Part shown: positions 12,301 to 20,100 of the stretch, in pieces
How the letters are laid out: each line of letters opens with the position of its first letter
Position numbering within the stretch: position 1 is the first letter of the stretch
Assembly: GCF_014205885.1 (NCBI RefSeq)
Contig: NZ_JACHFB010000002.1
Span: forward strand, 283,965-347,964
Direction: 5' to 3'
Source of the DNA: Borreliella californiensis
GTDB lineage: Bacteria > Spirochaetota > Spirochaetia > Borreliales > Borreliaceae
Length of the DNA stretch: 64,000 nucleotides
Notes under the pieces: model-generated
What the model was told of the DNA's origin: nothing
The model's input: the letters and a program-made list of their open reading frames with translations, nothing else
Database searches by the model: none
Translations under genes and position numbers: made by a program

Positions 12301-12560
12301 TTCCAATGGCATTTTCTAGTGGAAGTGGAAATGAACTTCTTAAACCGATTGCATTTACTTTTATTGGCGGAATGACAGCCAGCACATTTCTTACTTTGTT
12401 TTTTATTCCCATGCTTTTTGAAATTTTTTCTAACATTGTTTCAAGTTTCAAATCCAGGTTAAAAAAAGTGACGTCCAATGTAGATGTTGAAAAATCATCC
12501 AAAATTAATAATTTAGATAAAAGTAGTTATGATAATTTATTTGAAGAAGATGGGGAATGA
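9348..12560 (+). CDS. besB: RND efflux transporter BesB (AcrB/HAE family)
   Basis: This is the proton-driven inner-membrane pump of the BesABC system. The 1070 residues have the duplicated RND architecture: TM1 near residue 10-28, a large periplasmic loop, TM2-6 (about 335-495), TM7 (about 545), a second periplasmic loop and TM8-12 (about 870-1030). TM4 reads GMVVDCSIVVIDN, so it keeps one of the two adjacent aspartates of AcrB (the second is Cys). The TM10 equivalent reads GVVVNTGIVLVDY, with Asn where AcrB has the key Lys. Such variants are common in non-AcrB RND groups. GGGGGA precedes the ATG. The next gene starts one base after its stop. Confidence 0.95.
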   Translation: MLVKRIVGKPITMLILFSLLMMISLYTFSRLKVDLLPGIDIPQISILTVYPGASPREVEESVSRILESGLSSVKNLKNIYSVSSKESSTVSLEFYHGTDLDLVLNEIRDALELVKSSLPSKSQTPRIFRYNLKNIPVMEIVINSVRPVSELKRYADDIIKPGLERLDGVAIVTVNGGSKKRVLVEVSQNRLESYGLSLSRISSIIASQNLELSAGNILESNLEYLVEVSGKFKSIEEIGNVVIAYKIPDISSGINSSPIEIKLKDIANIKTDFEDLSEYVEYNGLPSISLSVQKRSDANSIAVSNVVMREIEKLKLSMPKDMRLEIASDSTDFIKASISTVVNSAYFGAMLAIFVIFFFLRSFRATIIIGISIPIAIVLTFCLMYFANISLNIMSLAGLALGIGMVVDCSIVVIDNIYKYRQKGAKLISSSILGAQEMMLPITSSTFTSICVFGPFLIFKSELGVYGDFFKDFSFTIVISLGVSLLVAIFLVPVLSSHYVGLYTSFQKNIKNAFIRKIDAFFASIYYFLEFLYINLLNIVLNHKLIFGLIVFFSFVGSLLLGLLLDVTTFARGKENSITINLNFPHKTNLEYVKFYSNRFLEIVKSEAKGYKSIIATLHADRIMFNVLFPLKEESRDKLTQSIDYDAIKYKIMNRIGNLYPEFNIEPSSGNALGGGDSIKIKISANDFEYIKDYGKILVSMLKKEIPELVNPRLSISDFQLQIGVEIDRALAYNYGIDMNTILNELKANINGVVAGQYVENGLNYDIVLKLDRMDVKNLKDLEKIFITNSSGVKIPFSSIATFEKTNKAESIYRENQALTVYLNAGISPNDNLTQITAKVIDFIDNKVPHKEGIVLKVEGEYNEFSNIMNQFKIIIMMAIIVVFGIMASQFESFLKPFIIIFTIPLTAIGVVLIHFLAGEKLSIFAAIGMLMLVGVVVNTGIVLVDYTGLLIKRGFGLREAIIESCRSRLRPILMSSLTSIIGLIPMAFSSGSGNELLKPIAFTFIGGMTASTFLTLFFIPMLFEIFSNIVSSFKSRLKKVTSNVDVEKSSKINNLDKSSYDNLFEEDGE

Positions 12561-12561
12561 T

Positions 12562-12870
12562 ATGACTAAATTTTATAGTTATAGGATTGAAATAGTTTCT
12601 AACTTATCTTTAGAGCTTGATGTTTTTGAATGTATAGAAAAAATAGAGCAAGAGCTAGGAGAGCCCATATATTATTCTAGGATAGAAAATGTTTATGGAA
12701 AAGGCAAGAAGGGAGAAAAGCATGGTAATGGTGTTTGGCCTGAAGAAAATTTTATTTTGATTATTTATACCTCTAATCAATTTATTGTTAATCGATTAAA
12801 GGATATTGTAGATGATTTGAATCGTTCTTATCCTACAGAAGGGATTAATTTTTTTGTTTTGAGAAATTAA
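12562..12870 (+). CDS. Small PII-like protein linked to the efflux operon
   Basis: This 102-residue soluble protein is the last gene of the bes operon. ATG at 12562 starts one base after the besB stop, with TGGGGA inside the end of besB as binding site; an upstream in-frame ATG (12550) is less well placed. The pattern resembles PII-like proteins of the transporter-associated PG0541 group: a leading beta strand, a loop NVYGKGKKGEKHGNGVWPEE, a strand FILIIY, a helix RLKDIVDDLN and a closing GINFFVL. Those proteins are also found beside RND transporters. I infer a regulatory or sensing role for BesABC; ligand unknown. The family assignment is from memory of the pattern and is moderate. Confidence 0.6.
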   Translation: MTKFYSYRIEIVSNLSLELDVFECIEKIEQELGEPIYYSRIENVYGKGKKGEKHGNGVWPEENFILIIYTSNQFIVNRLKDIVDDLNRSYPTEGINFFVLRN

Positions 12871-12921
12871 TTCTTAAAGTCAAAATTTTATTTGCTGTTT
12901 TGATTAACAAAGGAGTAGTTA

Positions 12922-13236
12922 ATGCTTTTTTTGAAGTTATTAATACGAGAAGCAAAAGGTGGTAATACTTCAAAAAAACTTAGAATATTATAGATAAGCA
13001 ATCAAATTCATGTTGATAGGTCTTGGGCATTTTGTTTTAAATGAATTAATTTTATTTTAAAGACTATGAAAAATGTATTTCTTCTATTTATTAAGAAAAA
13101 ATAAGAAGATTTTCCAGAAGAAATAGTGACTAATTGTTTTAAAGGATATAAAATAGGCTCCAAACACCGTTTTTATATTTGTGAAAATAATTGGGTAATA
13201 TTTAATGTTTTAGGTATTTTGAGAAAAAAATATTAA
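12922..13236 (+). pseudogene. Decayed small gene with three in-frame stops
   Basis: An ATG at 12922 follows a perfect AAAGGAG (12909-12915), then the frame reads MLFLKLLIREAKGGNTSKKL and stops at TAG 12991. Reading on without changing frame gives protein-like sequence interrupted by a TGA and a TAA, ending in KHRFYICENNWVIFNVLGIL and RKKY at TAA 13234-13236. About 104 codons stay in one frame. I take this as a recently inactivated gene. The family is not recognised. The alternative is a genuine 23-residue peptide at 12922-12993 followed by non-coding DNA. Confidence 0.45.
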
Positions 13237-13375
13237 TTGCTAAAATATTAAAATTGAGACTTGCTGTTAGATTTTTAATTATTTTTTTATTAAATAATTT
13301 TTTTAAACTTTGTTTTGATTTTTTGGAGTGTTATTTTCATTGGCTTTCTATATGCTTTTTACAGCAGGAGGCTTT

Positions 13376-13414
13376 ATGAATAATCTTTATGAATTTATGT
13401 TAATAATGATATAA
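13376..13414 (+). CDS. Possible 12-residue leader peptide before the acyl-CoA ligase gene
   Basis: ATG at 13376 is preceded by CAGGAGG (13365-13371) with ideal spacing and encodes MNNLYEFMLIMI, then TAA. A TATAAT overlaps its last codons (13410-13415), so if that is the ligase promoter the mini-ORF lies upstream of the transcript start. It has no run of any one amino acid that would mark attenuation. The ribosome binding site is the main evidence, and chance is possible. Confidence 0.2.
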   Translation: MNNLYEFMLIMI

Positions 13415-13448
13415 TAAACTATGTTAACTTTGTTAAAAGGAGGATTAT

Positions 13449-15341
13449 ATGTCAATAGCAAAGGCATTCTTTGAAGTGGCTGATCAGCAAAAAGATGAAA
13501 TTGCTCAAATGTATAAAGTTTGCAATGGATATGCCCATGTTACTTATGGCGACTTAAAAAACAATGTTTTAAAGCTTGCTTCCTTTTTAAAGTCAATCAA
13601 TGTTAAGCATCAAGATAAAATATTTATTTGCTCTGAGAATAGAGCCGAGTGGACCGTGATAGATTTTGCAATTTTATCTTTAGGTGCCGTTGATGTTCCA
13701 AAGGGTTCTGATGTTACTCTTTTTGAAGCTGAAATTATTTTTAATTCCGTTCTTCCAAGTGTAGTTGTTTTAGAAAATTTAAATCTTCTTGATATGTTTG
13801 TTCAAATTAAATTTACAGTAAAGCCAATATTTATTATTATTGAAAATTTAAATCAAGAAGATAGATTAAAATATAATGATTTTGAAATTTATACTTATAG
13901 CGATTGTATTTTATTTGGAGACAACTTAAGAAAAGATTCAGAAATTATTGAGATTGCAAGCAAAGTTGATTTTAATGATATGGCAACAATAATATATACT
14001 TCTGGAACAACAGGCCATCCAAAGGGGGTAATGCTCAGCCATGCTAATCTTCTTTATCAGGTTTCTAGTTTTAGTTTAATGGTTGATACGCAGGTGGGAC
14101 AAATATTTATGTGTATTTTGCCAATCTGGCATTCTTTTCAAAGGTCTTTTTCTTACAATATTTTCCTTAAGGGTATGGTTTGTTTGTTTTCTACCATTGT
14201 TCCAAGGGCAATGCTTGATGATATTAAAAATATTAATCCTCATTATATTGCAGCTGTTCCTAGGCTTTGGATTGCAATAAGACAAAATATTTACAAGGAG
14301 GTTTCTAAAAAACCGTTTATTTCTAGAATGATTTTTCATTTTTTTGTAAAATCGGCATTTCTTAGTGATATTTGCTATAGGGTGGTAATGGGACTTTATC
14401 CGGACAACGGGTTTAGTTTATTTTTCCCTATAAAGAAAATTTTAGGAATATTTGGATTAATCTGTTTATTCCCTTTTAAGGCTTTGGGGAATGTTTTAAT
14501 TTTTAATAAAATAAATAAGATCTTGGGCAATAATTTTGTTGTTGGGATTACTGGTGGTGGGAGTATGCCATTGTCTGCTGTTAGATTTTTTAATTCAATT
14601 GGCATTGAACTTGCCAATGCTTATGGATTGACAGAAACTTCACCCGGAGTAGCTTCTAATAAGCATAAAAAAGTGATTATTGGGACTTGTGGTAAAATTT
14701 TACCTGGAACTGTCGCTGAGATTAGAGATGCCGATGGGAATAATCTTAAAAAACCCGGAAAGGGAATTTTGTTTGTAAAAGGGCCTCAAGTAATGCTTGG
14801 ATATTACAAGGATAAAGAAGCAACTTGTAGGATTATTGGTTCTGATGGGTTTTTAAATACAGGTGATATTGCAAAATTGTCTAAGGATAATGTTGTTCAA
14901 ATTATTGGTCGGGAAAAAGATACAATTGTTTTAAATAATGGAGAGAATGTTGAGCCTGCTCCAATTGAGATTAAGCTTGAAGAATCAGCATTAATAGAAA
15001 AAGCGGTTGTTGTAGGCCAAGATCAAAAATTCTTAGGCGCTCTTATTCTTCCAAATTTTGAAGAAATAAATAAATATCTAGAAAGTGTTGGGCAAAAAAT
15101 TTTTGATGCTAATAATAGGCGTCAAATTATTGTAAATAATATTGTTCTTAAGGCTATAAATGATGAAATAAAAAAATTAATCAATAAAGCTAATGGATTT
15201 AAGCCTTTTGAGCAGATATTAAAGTTTGCTCTTTTAGAAAAACCATTTGAAGTTGGTAAAGAAATGTCGATTAAAATGGACATTAAGCGAAGCTATATTT
15301 TGAATTTTTATAAAAATGAAATTAAAAATTTATTTATTTAA
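13449..15341 (+). CDS. fadD: Long-chain fatty-acid--CoA ligase (AMP-forming)
   Basis: The enzyme activates fatty acids to acyl-CoA through an acyl-AMP intermediate. Borrelia cannot make fatty acids and takes them from the host, so it likely primes them for lipid synthesis rather than oxidation. The 630 residues contain the P-loop YTSGTTGHPKG (183-193), the A5 motif YGLTETSP and the hinge region with TGDIAKL and GREKDTIVLNNGENVEP. ATG at 13449 follows AAAAGGAGG. A downstream convergent PBP gene ends 9 bases away. The symbol fadD reflects the family; a second paralogue is known elsewhere in the genus. Confidence 0.9.
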   Translation: MSIAKAFFEVADQQKDEIAQMYKVCNGYAHVTYGDLKNNVLKLASFLKSINVKHQDKIFICSENRAEWTVIDFAILSLGAVDVPKGSDVTLFEAEIIFNSVLPSVVVLENLNLLDMFVQIKFTVKPIFIIIENLNQEDRLKYNDFEIYTYSDCILFGDNLRKDSEIIEIASKVDFNDMATIIYTSGTTGHPKGVMLSHANLLYQVSSFSLMVDTQVGQIFMCILPIWHSFQRSFSYNIFLKGMVCLFSTIVPRAMLDDIKNINPHYIAAVPRLWIAIRQNIYKEVSKKPFISRMIFHFFVKSAFLSDICYRVVMGLYPDNGFSLFFPIKKILGIFGLICLFPFKALGNVLIFNKINKILGNNFVVGITGGGSMPLSAVRFFNSIGIELANAYGLTETSPGVASNKHKKVIIGTCGKILPGTVAEIRDADGNNLKKPGKGILFVKGPQVMLGYYKDKEATCRIIGSDGFLNTGDIAKLSKDNVVQIIGREKDTIVLNNGENVEPAPIEIKLEESALIEKAVVVGQDQKFLGALILPNFEEINKYLESVGQKIFDANNRRQIIVNNIVLKAINDEIKKLINKANGFKPFEQILKFALLEKPFEVGKEMSIKMDIKRSYILNFYKNEIKNLFI

Positions 15342-15350
15342 TTAACCCAA

Positions 15351-17240
15351 TTATTTTAAATACAGTTCAAGCTCTGCTATATCTTCTAATTTTGTATTGG
15401 GGGATATGCTTTGCTTGTAAACAAATCCTTCGCCATTTATTTTTATTTTCATAGTATTTTCATAGTATTTTAGTATTTCTATTACTTCTCTTTTGGAAAG
15501 GTTGATAAAATTTGGCAAATATGTTTTGTTTTTATAATTAGTTTCAGTTTTAGGGATCTTAATTTTTGATGGCATTTTAATTTTTTTATATGCCATTGTA
15601 TTTTGTTGGTGCTCAATAAATTCTATTATTTCTTTTGCCATTGGAGCCGCTATTCTTGTTCCGTATATTATTTTTTTTGGGTATCTGTATACAATATAAA
15701 TAATATATTTTGGTTGTTCTGTAGGGTATATTGCCAATATAGAGGATGTATAGTCTTCTTCTGAGTATTTGCCCGTTTTCCTATCAATAGCTTGAGATGT
15801 TCCGCTTTTTGCAGAAATATCAAGATTTTTAATTTTAAGATTTGGAATTCCACCTTTATTTACAACTTCTCTCATCATTTTTAAAACTTTTTGTGCTGAA
15901 CTTTTGGATATTACTCTTCTTATTTCTTCTTTATCAAATTCTTTAATATTTTCTTCTTTATCGTTGCTTATTTTTTTTATTATTCTAGGTTTTAACATTA
16001 TTCCATTATTGCCTAGTATACTTGCAGCTTGTAATATTTGAATCGCTGACACTCCTATTTCTTGTCCAAATCCAATTGTAGCTTTACTTCGTCCTGACCA
16101 TTTTAAATAATGATTTAAAAGTCCCTTTGTTTCTCCGGGGAATGGAAATCCAACTTTTTCTCCAAACCCAAAATCTAAAAGTTTTTTATAAAAGTATTCA
16201 TTGCTAACTTTTTCAGTAATGTAAGCTATTCCAACATTTGATGAATAAATTAAAATCTCTGTAGAGTTGATATATTTATAGGGAGGATTTAATGTTTTGA
16301 TTGTAATTTTTTCTCCTGATGGAAATTGTTTTTGATATATTCCATTGTCTAAAAATTTTTCTTCTAAATTTAATTTTCCACTTTCTAATATTATTGCAAC
16401 TGTAAAAATTTTATTAATGCTTCCAGGCTCATAGGTTAGAGATGATGAAAGGTTTTTTCGTATTTCTTCAGGATATTCAGAATAAAAGTTTGCATCGTAT
16501 TGAGGAAATTGAACCATGGACAATATTTCTCCATTTTGGGAGTTCATTACTAAAGTAATTAAACTTTCAGGATTATTTTCTTTAAAGTATTTTTTAGCTA
16601 TTTTGCTAACACCTTGTTGTAGATTCATATCTATTGTTAAGTAGATATTATTTGTTTCTAGCTCTTGATTTAAAAATTGTTGTTTTGTTTTATCTTTTCC
16701 CAATATGCTATTTAGAGAAAATTCAATGCCCTCAAGGCCAAGATTATCTGTTCCTACAAAACCGGTAATATTGCTTGTGGTATGTCTAAAGGGATAAATT
16801 CTTGTATAATCAGGATATAAAGCAATGTTAGAAAGTCTACCCTCGGCTTGGATTCTTTTTATTAAATCTGATTCTTCCCTTTTTATTTTTCTTTTTATAT
16901 ATAAAAATCCTTTGTTAGAAGAAAGCTTTTCCTTTAAAATTCTTGAATCAATTTGGAGTATTGCTCCAAGAGTTTCAGATGTGCTTACAATATTTTCTAT
17001 TTTTTGAGGATTTGTTCCGATTGAGTAGGACTTTGAAGAGAATGCTATTGGTTTGCCATTTCTATCGTAAATTGCTCCTCTTTTGGCAATATCATTTGAC
17101 TTTAAAGATATCATGTTGTCTGGACTGTTATTGAAAACCATTAGTGTGAAATATTTGTAAATAGTTAACAAAGTTATTCCTAAGAAGATTGTTAATATTG
17201 TTTTTGCTCGATACTTGTTATTAAGTATTCTTTTGGTCAT
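15351..17240 (-). CDS. ftsI: Class B penicillin-binding protein (FtsI/PBP2 type) with C-terminal PASTA-like domain
   Basis: This is a peptidoglycan transpeptidase, the target of beta-lactams. The 629 residues show a signal anchor (about 14-35), a PBP dimer domain (50-190) and a transpeptidase domain carrying all three motifs: SINK (Ser274, Lys277), SSN (333-335) and KSGT (478-481). A PASTA-like region covers the last 60 residues. There is no glycosyltransferase domain. PASTA-bearing class B enzymes are usually division-specific FtsI, so I favour septal synthesis; an elongation role is not excluded. AGAGG precedes the ATG. It is divergent from hisS. Confidence 0.85.
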   Translation of the reverse strand: MTKRILNNKYRAKTILTIFLGITLLTIYKYFTLMVFNNSPDNMISLKSNDIAKRGAIYDRNGKPIAFSSKSYSIGTNPQKIENIVSTSETLGAILQIDSRILKEKLSSNKGFLYIKRKIKREESDLIKRIQAEGRLSNIALYPDYTRIYPFRHTTSNITGFVGTDNLGLEGIEFSLNSILGKDKTKQQFLNQELETNNIYLTIDMNLQQGVSKIAKKYFKENNPESLITLVMNSQNGEILSMVQFPQYDANFYSEYPEEIRKNLSSSLTYEPGSINKIFTVAIILESGKLNLEEKFLDNGIYQKQFPSGEKITIKTLNPPYKYINSTEILIYSSNVGIAYITEKVSNEYFYKKLLDFGFGEKVGFPFPGETKGLLNHYLKWSGRSKATIGFGQEIGVSAIQILQAASILGNNGIMLKPRIIKKISNDKEENIKEFDKEEIRRVISKSSAQKVLKMMREVVNKGGIPNLKIKNLDISAKSGTSQAIDRKTGKYSEEDYTSSILAIYPTEQPKYIIYIVYRYPKKIIYGTRIAAPMAKEIIEFIEHQQNTMAYKKIKMPSKIKIPKTETNYKNKTYLPNFINLSKREVIEILKYYENTMKIKINGEGFVYKQSISPNTKLEDIAELELYLK

Positions 17241-17301
17241 GAATTTTGGACCTCTTAAATTATTTTATGACTATATAAAAGAAAAAATTATTCATTTTTT
17301 T

Positions 17302-17329
17302 TTGCATCTATATTATTATATGTTATTAT
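17302..17329 (+). promoter_or_regulatory. Candidate hisS promoter
   Basis: TTGCAT (17302-17307) and TATTAT (17324-17329) are separated by 16 bases in the gap between the divergent PBP gene and hisS. The hexamers are reasonable but the region is so AT-rich that a -10 match alone means little. Confidence 0.35.
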
Positions 17330-17372
17330 ATTCTGAAAAAGTAAATTACTATATAGCAGAGGGCACAATATA

Positions 17373-18743
17373 ATGGATATTAAAACTTTAAAAGGCTTTA
17401 AAGATTATTTACCTAAGGATTCTTTGATTCGAATTCATATTGTTAGGCAGATATTTAGCGTTCTTAATTCTTATAATTTTGACTTAATAGATACTCCAGT
17501 TCTTGAATATTCAGATTTGCTTTTGAAAAAGAGTGGGGATGAAACCGAAAAGCAAATTTATAGGTTTAAGGATAATGGAGGTAGAGATGTTTCCATGCGA
17601 TTTGATTTAACCGTGCCTTTTGCCAGATTTGTTGCTACAAATATTTCTAATTTAAAATTCCCTTTCAGACGTTCTCAATTTGGAAAAGTTTTCAGAGGAG
17701 AAAATTCTCAAAAGGGTAGATACAGAGAGTTTATGCAATTCGATTTTGATATAGTTGGAGAGGATAGTTTTAGGGGCGATGCTGAGATTCTTTCTGTTGT
17801 ATATTATGGTCTTGAAGAGATTTTTTTGAATTTTATAGAAGGCATTAATAAAAAATTTATTATTCATTATTCTCATCTTGGTATATTGAATTCTTTTTTT
17901 GAAAAATTGGGACTTAAAGAAAAATCTATTTTTATTTTAAGAAATATTGATAAAATAGATAAAATAGGAATTGACAAGGTTAAAGAAGCGTTGCTTCTTG
18001 AGATTGAAAAAGAAGCAGTAGATTCAATCTTAAGTTTAGTGAGCTTGCGAGGCGCTTTTAAAGACAAAATACAAGCTTTAAAAAGTATTTTAGGCGATAA
18101 TGAGGCTGTCAAGAGAGTAGAAGATGTTTTCCAGCATCTTAGTTTGTTAAAAATTCAAGATTCTTTTAACCTAAATCTTAAAATATCGAGGGGGCTTGAT
18201 TATTATACAGGGATTGTTTTTGAATCTGAGGTGTTTGGTAGCAATATGGGTAGTGTTTGTAGTGGGGGAAGATATGATAATTTGGTTTCTTCGTTTTCAA
18301 CCTCTATTCAAAAAGTTTCAGGAGTTGGGGGATCTTTTGGTGTTGACAGAATAAAGGATATAATTGATCTTGAAAAGTTTAGTTATATTAAAATATTTGT
18401 CACTAAGGCTAGATCTAAAGTTTTGATTGTAAATTTAGACAGTGCTTTGCAAAATTATTATTATGAACTTGCTACTAGGTTTAGAAATCATGATTATTCC
18501 AAGGTTAAAAATATTTCTTGTGAAGTTTATTTTAAAAATAAAAATGGTAAAAATATTAAAGAGCAAATAGAATATGCTTTAAGCAAAGAAATAAGATTTT
18601 TAATTTTTGTTGGTCAAGAAGAATATAAAGAAAATAAAATGAAAGTAAGAGATTTAACAAAAAAAGAAGAGTTGCTACTTTCTTTTGAAGAATCAATAAA
18701 TCTTATTAAATGTAATGAAAAGTTATTGTGCACCCCTTTTTAA
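17373..18743 (+). CDS. hisS: Histidine--tRNA ligase
   Basis: The enzyme charges tRNA-His. It has 456 residues and is a class II synthetase: motif 2 region FRGENSQKGRYREFMQFDFD near residues 108-127, the histidine A motif GLDYYTGIVFE at about 273, and GGRYDNL near 300, followed by an anticodon-binding domain. ATG at 17373 follows AGAGGG. The gene is monocistronic between the divergent PBP and a convergent TPR gene. Confidence 0.96.
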   Translation: MDIKTLKGFKDYLPKDSLIRIHIVRQIFSVLNSYNFDLIDTPVLEYSDLLLKKSGDETEKQIYRFKDNGGRDVSMRFDLTVPFARFVATNISNLKFPFRRSQFGKVFRGENSQKGRYREFMQFDFDIVGEDSFRGDAEILSVVYYGLEEIFLNFIEGINKKFIIHYSHLGILNSFFEKLGLKEKSIFILRNIDKIDKIGIDKVKEALLLEIEKEAVDSILSLVSLRGAFKDKIQALKSILGDNEAVKRVEDVFQHLSLLKIQDSFNLNLKISRGLDYYTGIVFESEVFGSNMGSVCSGGRYDNLVSSFSTSIQKVSGVGGSFGVDRIKDIIDLEKFSYIKIFVTKARSKVLIVNLDSALQNYYYELATRFRNHDYSKVKNISCEVYFKNKNGKNIKEQIEYALSKEIRFLIFVGQEEYKENKMKVRDLTKKEELLLSFEESINLIKCNEKLLCTPF

Positions 18744-18789
18744 TCTTAAATGTTAATTATTTTTTAAAATTTTGGCAAAGATATTAGGA

Positions 18790-19938
18790 TCAATTTGCAT
18801 TTTTATCTATTTTTCTAATTGTTATTGCATTTAGGGTAAGTTTATTCTTTTTGTATTCTATTTGTCCAAGTATTTCAACATGGTCTTTAAAATCAATATC
18901 AATATCAAAGGTTGTTTTTGCTGGAATAATTCCCGAGAGTACATTTTTGTTGTATCCTACATAAAAGTCAAATTGAATTATGTTGTCTTTTTTTTCAATG
19001 TTATTTACTACTCCTTCCCATTTTACATATACGTTTGAATATATTGATGGATCTTTTTTAATATCTTTTAGGTTTAGATGTTCATTGAAGCTAATGAAAT
19101 CTGGTCTTGAGATAAAACTTGCAAGATTTTTGGCTTTTAGTTTAATAGATTCTGATGCATTTGAATTTAATATTTTATTTATTTCTACTCTTGCAAAATT
19201 ATCTTTTCCTTTTTTCAAATAAATTTTTATTTTTTCGAAAGAATTTTTAATTTCGTCGCTGGTTAGTATTAATATGAATTGGCCTTCTTCATTTTTTATT
19301 TTTTCTTTGTTATTTATTTTAATGTCATCAATGTAAGCAGCAATATTGTTTAAATTTTTGTTTATTTCTGCTTTTAGATTTGCAGATGTTGTTGTTTTTT
19401 GTTCATAAAAAATAAAATAGATTGCTAACATTGAAATAAATATAATTCCCCCCATGATAATTATTATGATTAACTTTGTTAAATTTTTATCAGGCATTGC
19501 TTTAATTGTTGGGAACAATTTTTCATATAGGTTGTTATTTTTTAAAAAGGCAGAACCTTTGATAGGATTTTTTCTAATAATTTCAAGAGACAGCTCTGAC
19601 CTATCTACTTCTTGATTTTCTTCTATCATTTTAAGCCATATCTGAATAGCTTTTTCTTCTTTTCCTTGGCTTACTAAAAGTATAGCAATAGCCTGCTTTA
19701 TATTTGGTTCACTTGGATTTAAAGTGTAAGCTTTTTTAAGATATGTTTGAGCATTGCCAAGGTTTCCAATACGAAGATAAGACATTCCCAAGACATAGTG
19801 ATACAAATAGTAATTTTTGTAGAAAAAAATTTCTTTTTCAAGGAGTTTTATTGCTTGTGAATATTTTTTTGAATTATAGTAATAAATAGACTTATTGATA
19901 ATTTTATTAGGTTCCATATAGCTAGAATTTGACCCCAC
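18790..19938 (-). CDS. TPR-containing single-pass membrane protein
   Basis: No enzymatic role is recognised. About 150 N-terminal residues are tetratricopeptide repeats (for example KYSQAIKLLEKEI and GNAQTYLKKAYTLNPSEPNI). A single membrane span lies at about 155-177. The rest is a probable extracytoplasmic part that ends in a beta-rich, OB-fold-like stretch beginning VYVKWEGVVNNIEKKDNI. The start is GTG at 19938 with only a weak binding site; ATG at 19917 is an alternative. With TPRs on one side of the membrane and a beta domain on the other, it probably scaffolds an envelope complex. This is an inference from layout. Confidence 0.75.
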   Translation of the reverse strand: MGSNSSYMEPNKIINKSIYYYNSKKYSQAIKLLEKEIFFYKNYYLYHYVLGMSYLRIGNLGNAQTYLKKAYTLNPSEPNIKQAIAILLVSQGKEEKAIQIWLKMIEENQEVDRSELSLEIIRKNPIKGSAFLKNNNLYEKLFPTIKAMPDKNLTKLIIIIIMGGIIFISMLAIYFIFYEQKTTTSANLKAEINKNLNNIAAYIDDIKINNKEKIKNEEGQFILILTSDEIKNSFEKIKIYLKKGKDNFARVEINKILNSNASESIKLKAKNLASFISRPDFISFNEHLNLKDIKKDPSIYSNVYVKWEGVVNNIEKKDNIIQFDFYVGYNKNVLSGIIPAKTTFDIDIDFKDHVEILGQIEYKKNKLTLNAITIRKIDKNAN

Positions 19939-20022
19939 AATTTTCTTTTTAATATTATAATATAAGATTTTATTTTAAAAGAATAATAAATAAAATATTG
20001 TTATTTTGCCCTAATTTCTTGT

Positions 20023-20050
20023 TTGACTAAAAATTGATAAATGATATAAT
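20023..20050 (+). promoter_or_regulatory. Strong promoter for the TPR-greA-recA gene run
   Basis: TTGACT (20023-20028) and a perfect TATAAT (20045-20050) are 16 bases apart, the best sigma-70 match in this part of the window. The next gene starts at 20101. No terminator is visible for about 10 kb, so transcription may continue through greA, recA and beyond. Confidence 0.7.
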
Positions 20051-20100
20051 TGTATAAAGTGTAACGGGGGTTTTTATATATTGTTTAAAATGGTGGGGAT

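Larger units (their letters stand above)
12871..13448 (+). other. 578-bp gap between the bes operon and the acyl-CoA ligase gene
   Basis: No intact gene of useful size is visible here. The gap holds a decayed reading frame (12922-13236), a T-rich stretch (13250-13330), a 12-codon mini-ORF with a strong binding site (13376-13414), a TATAAT at 13410-13415 and a short palindrome next to the ligase ribosome binding site (13424-13436). No tRNA-like or repeat structure is seen. Confidence 0.6.
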
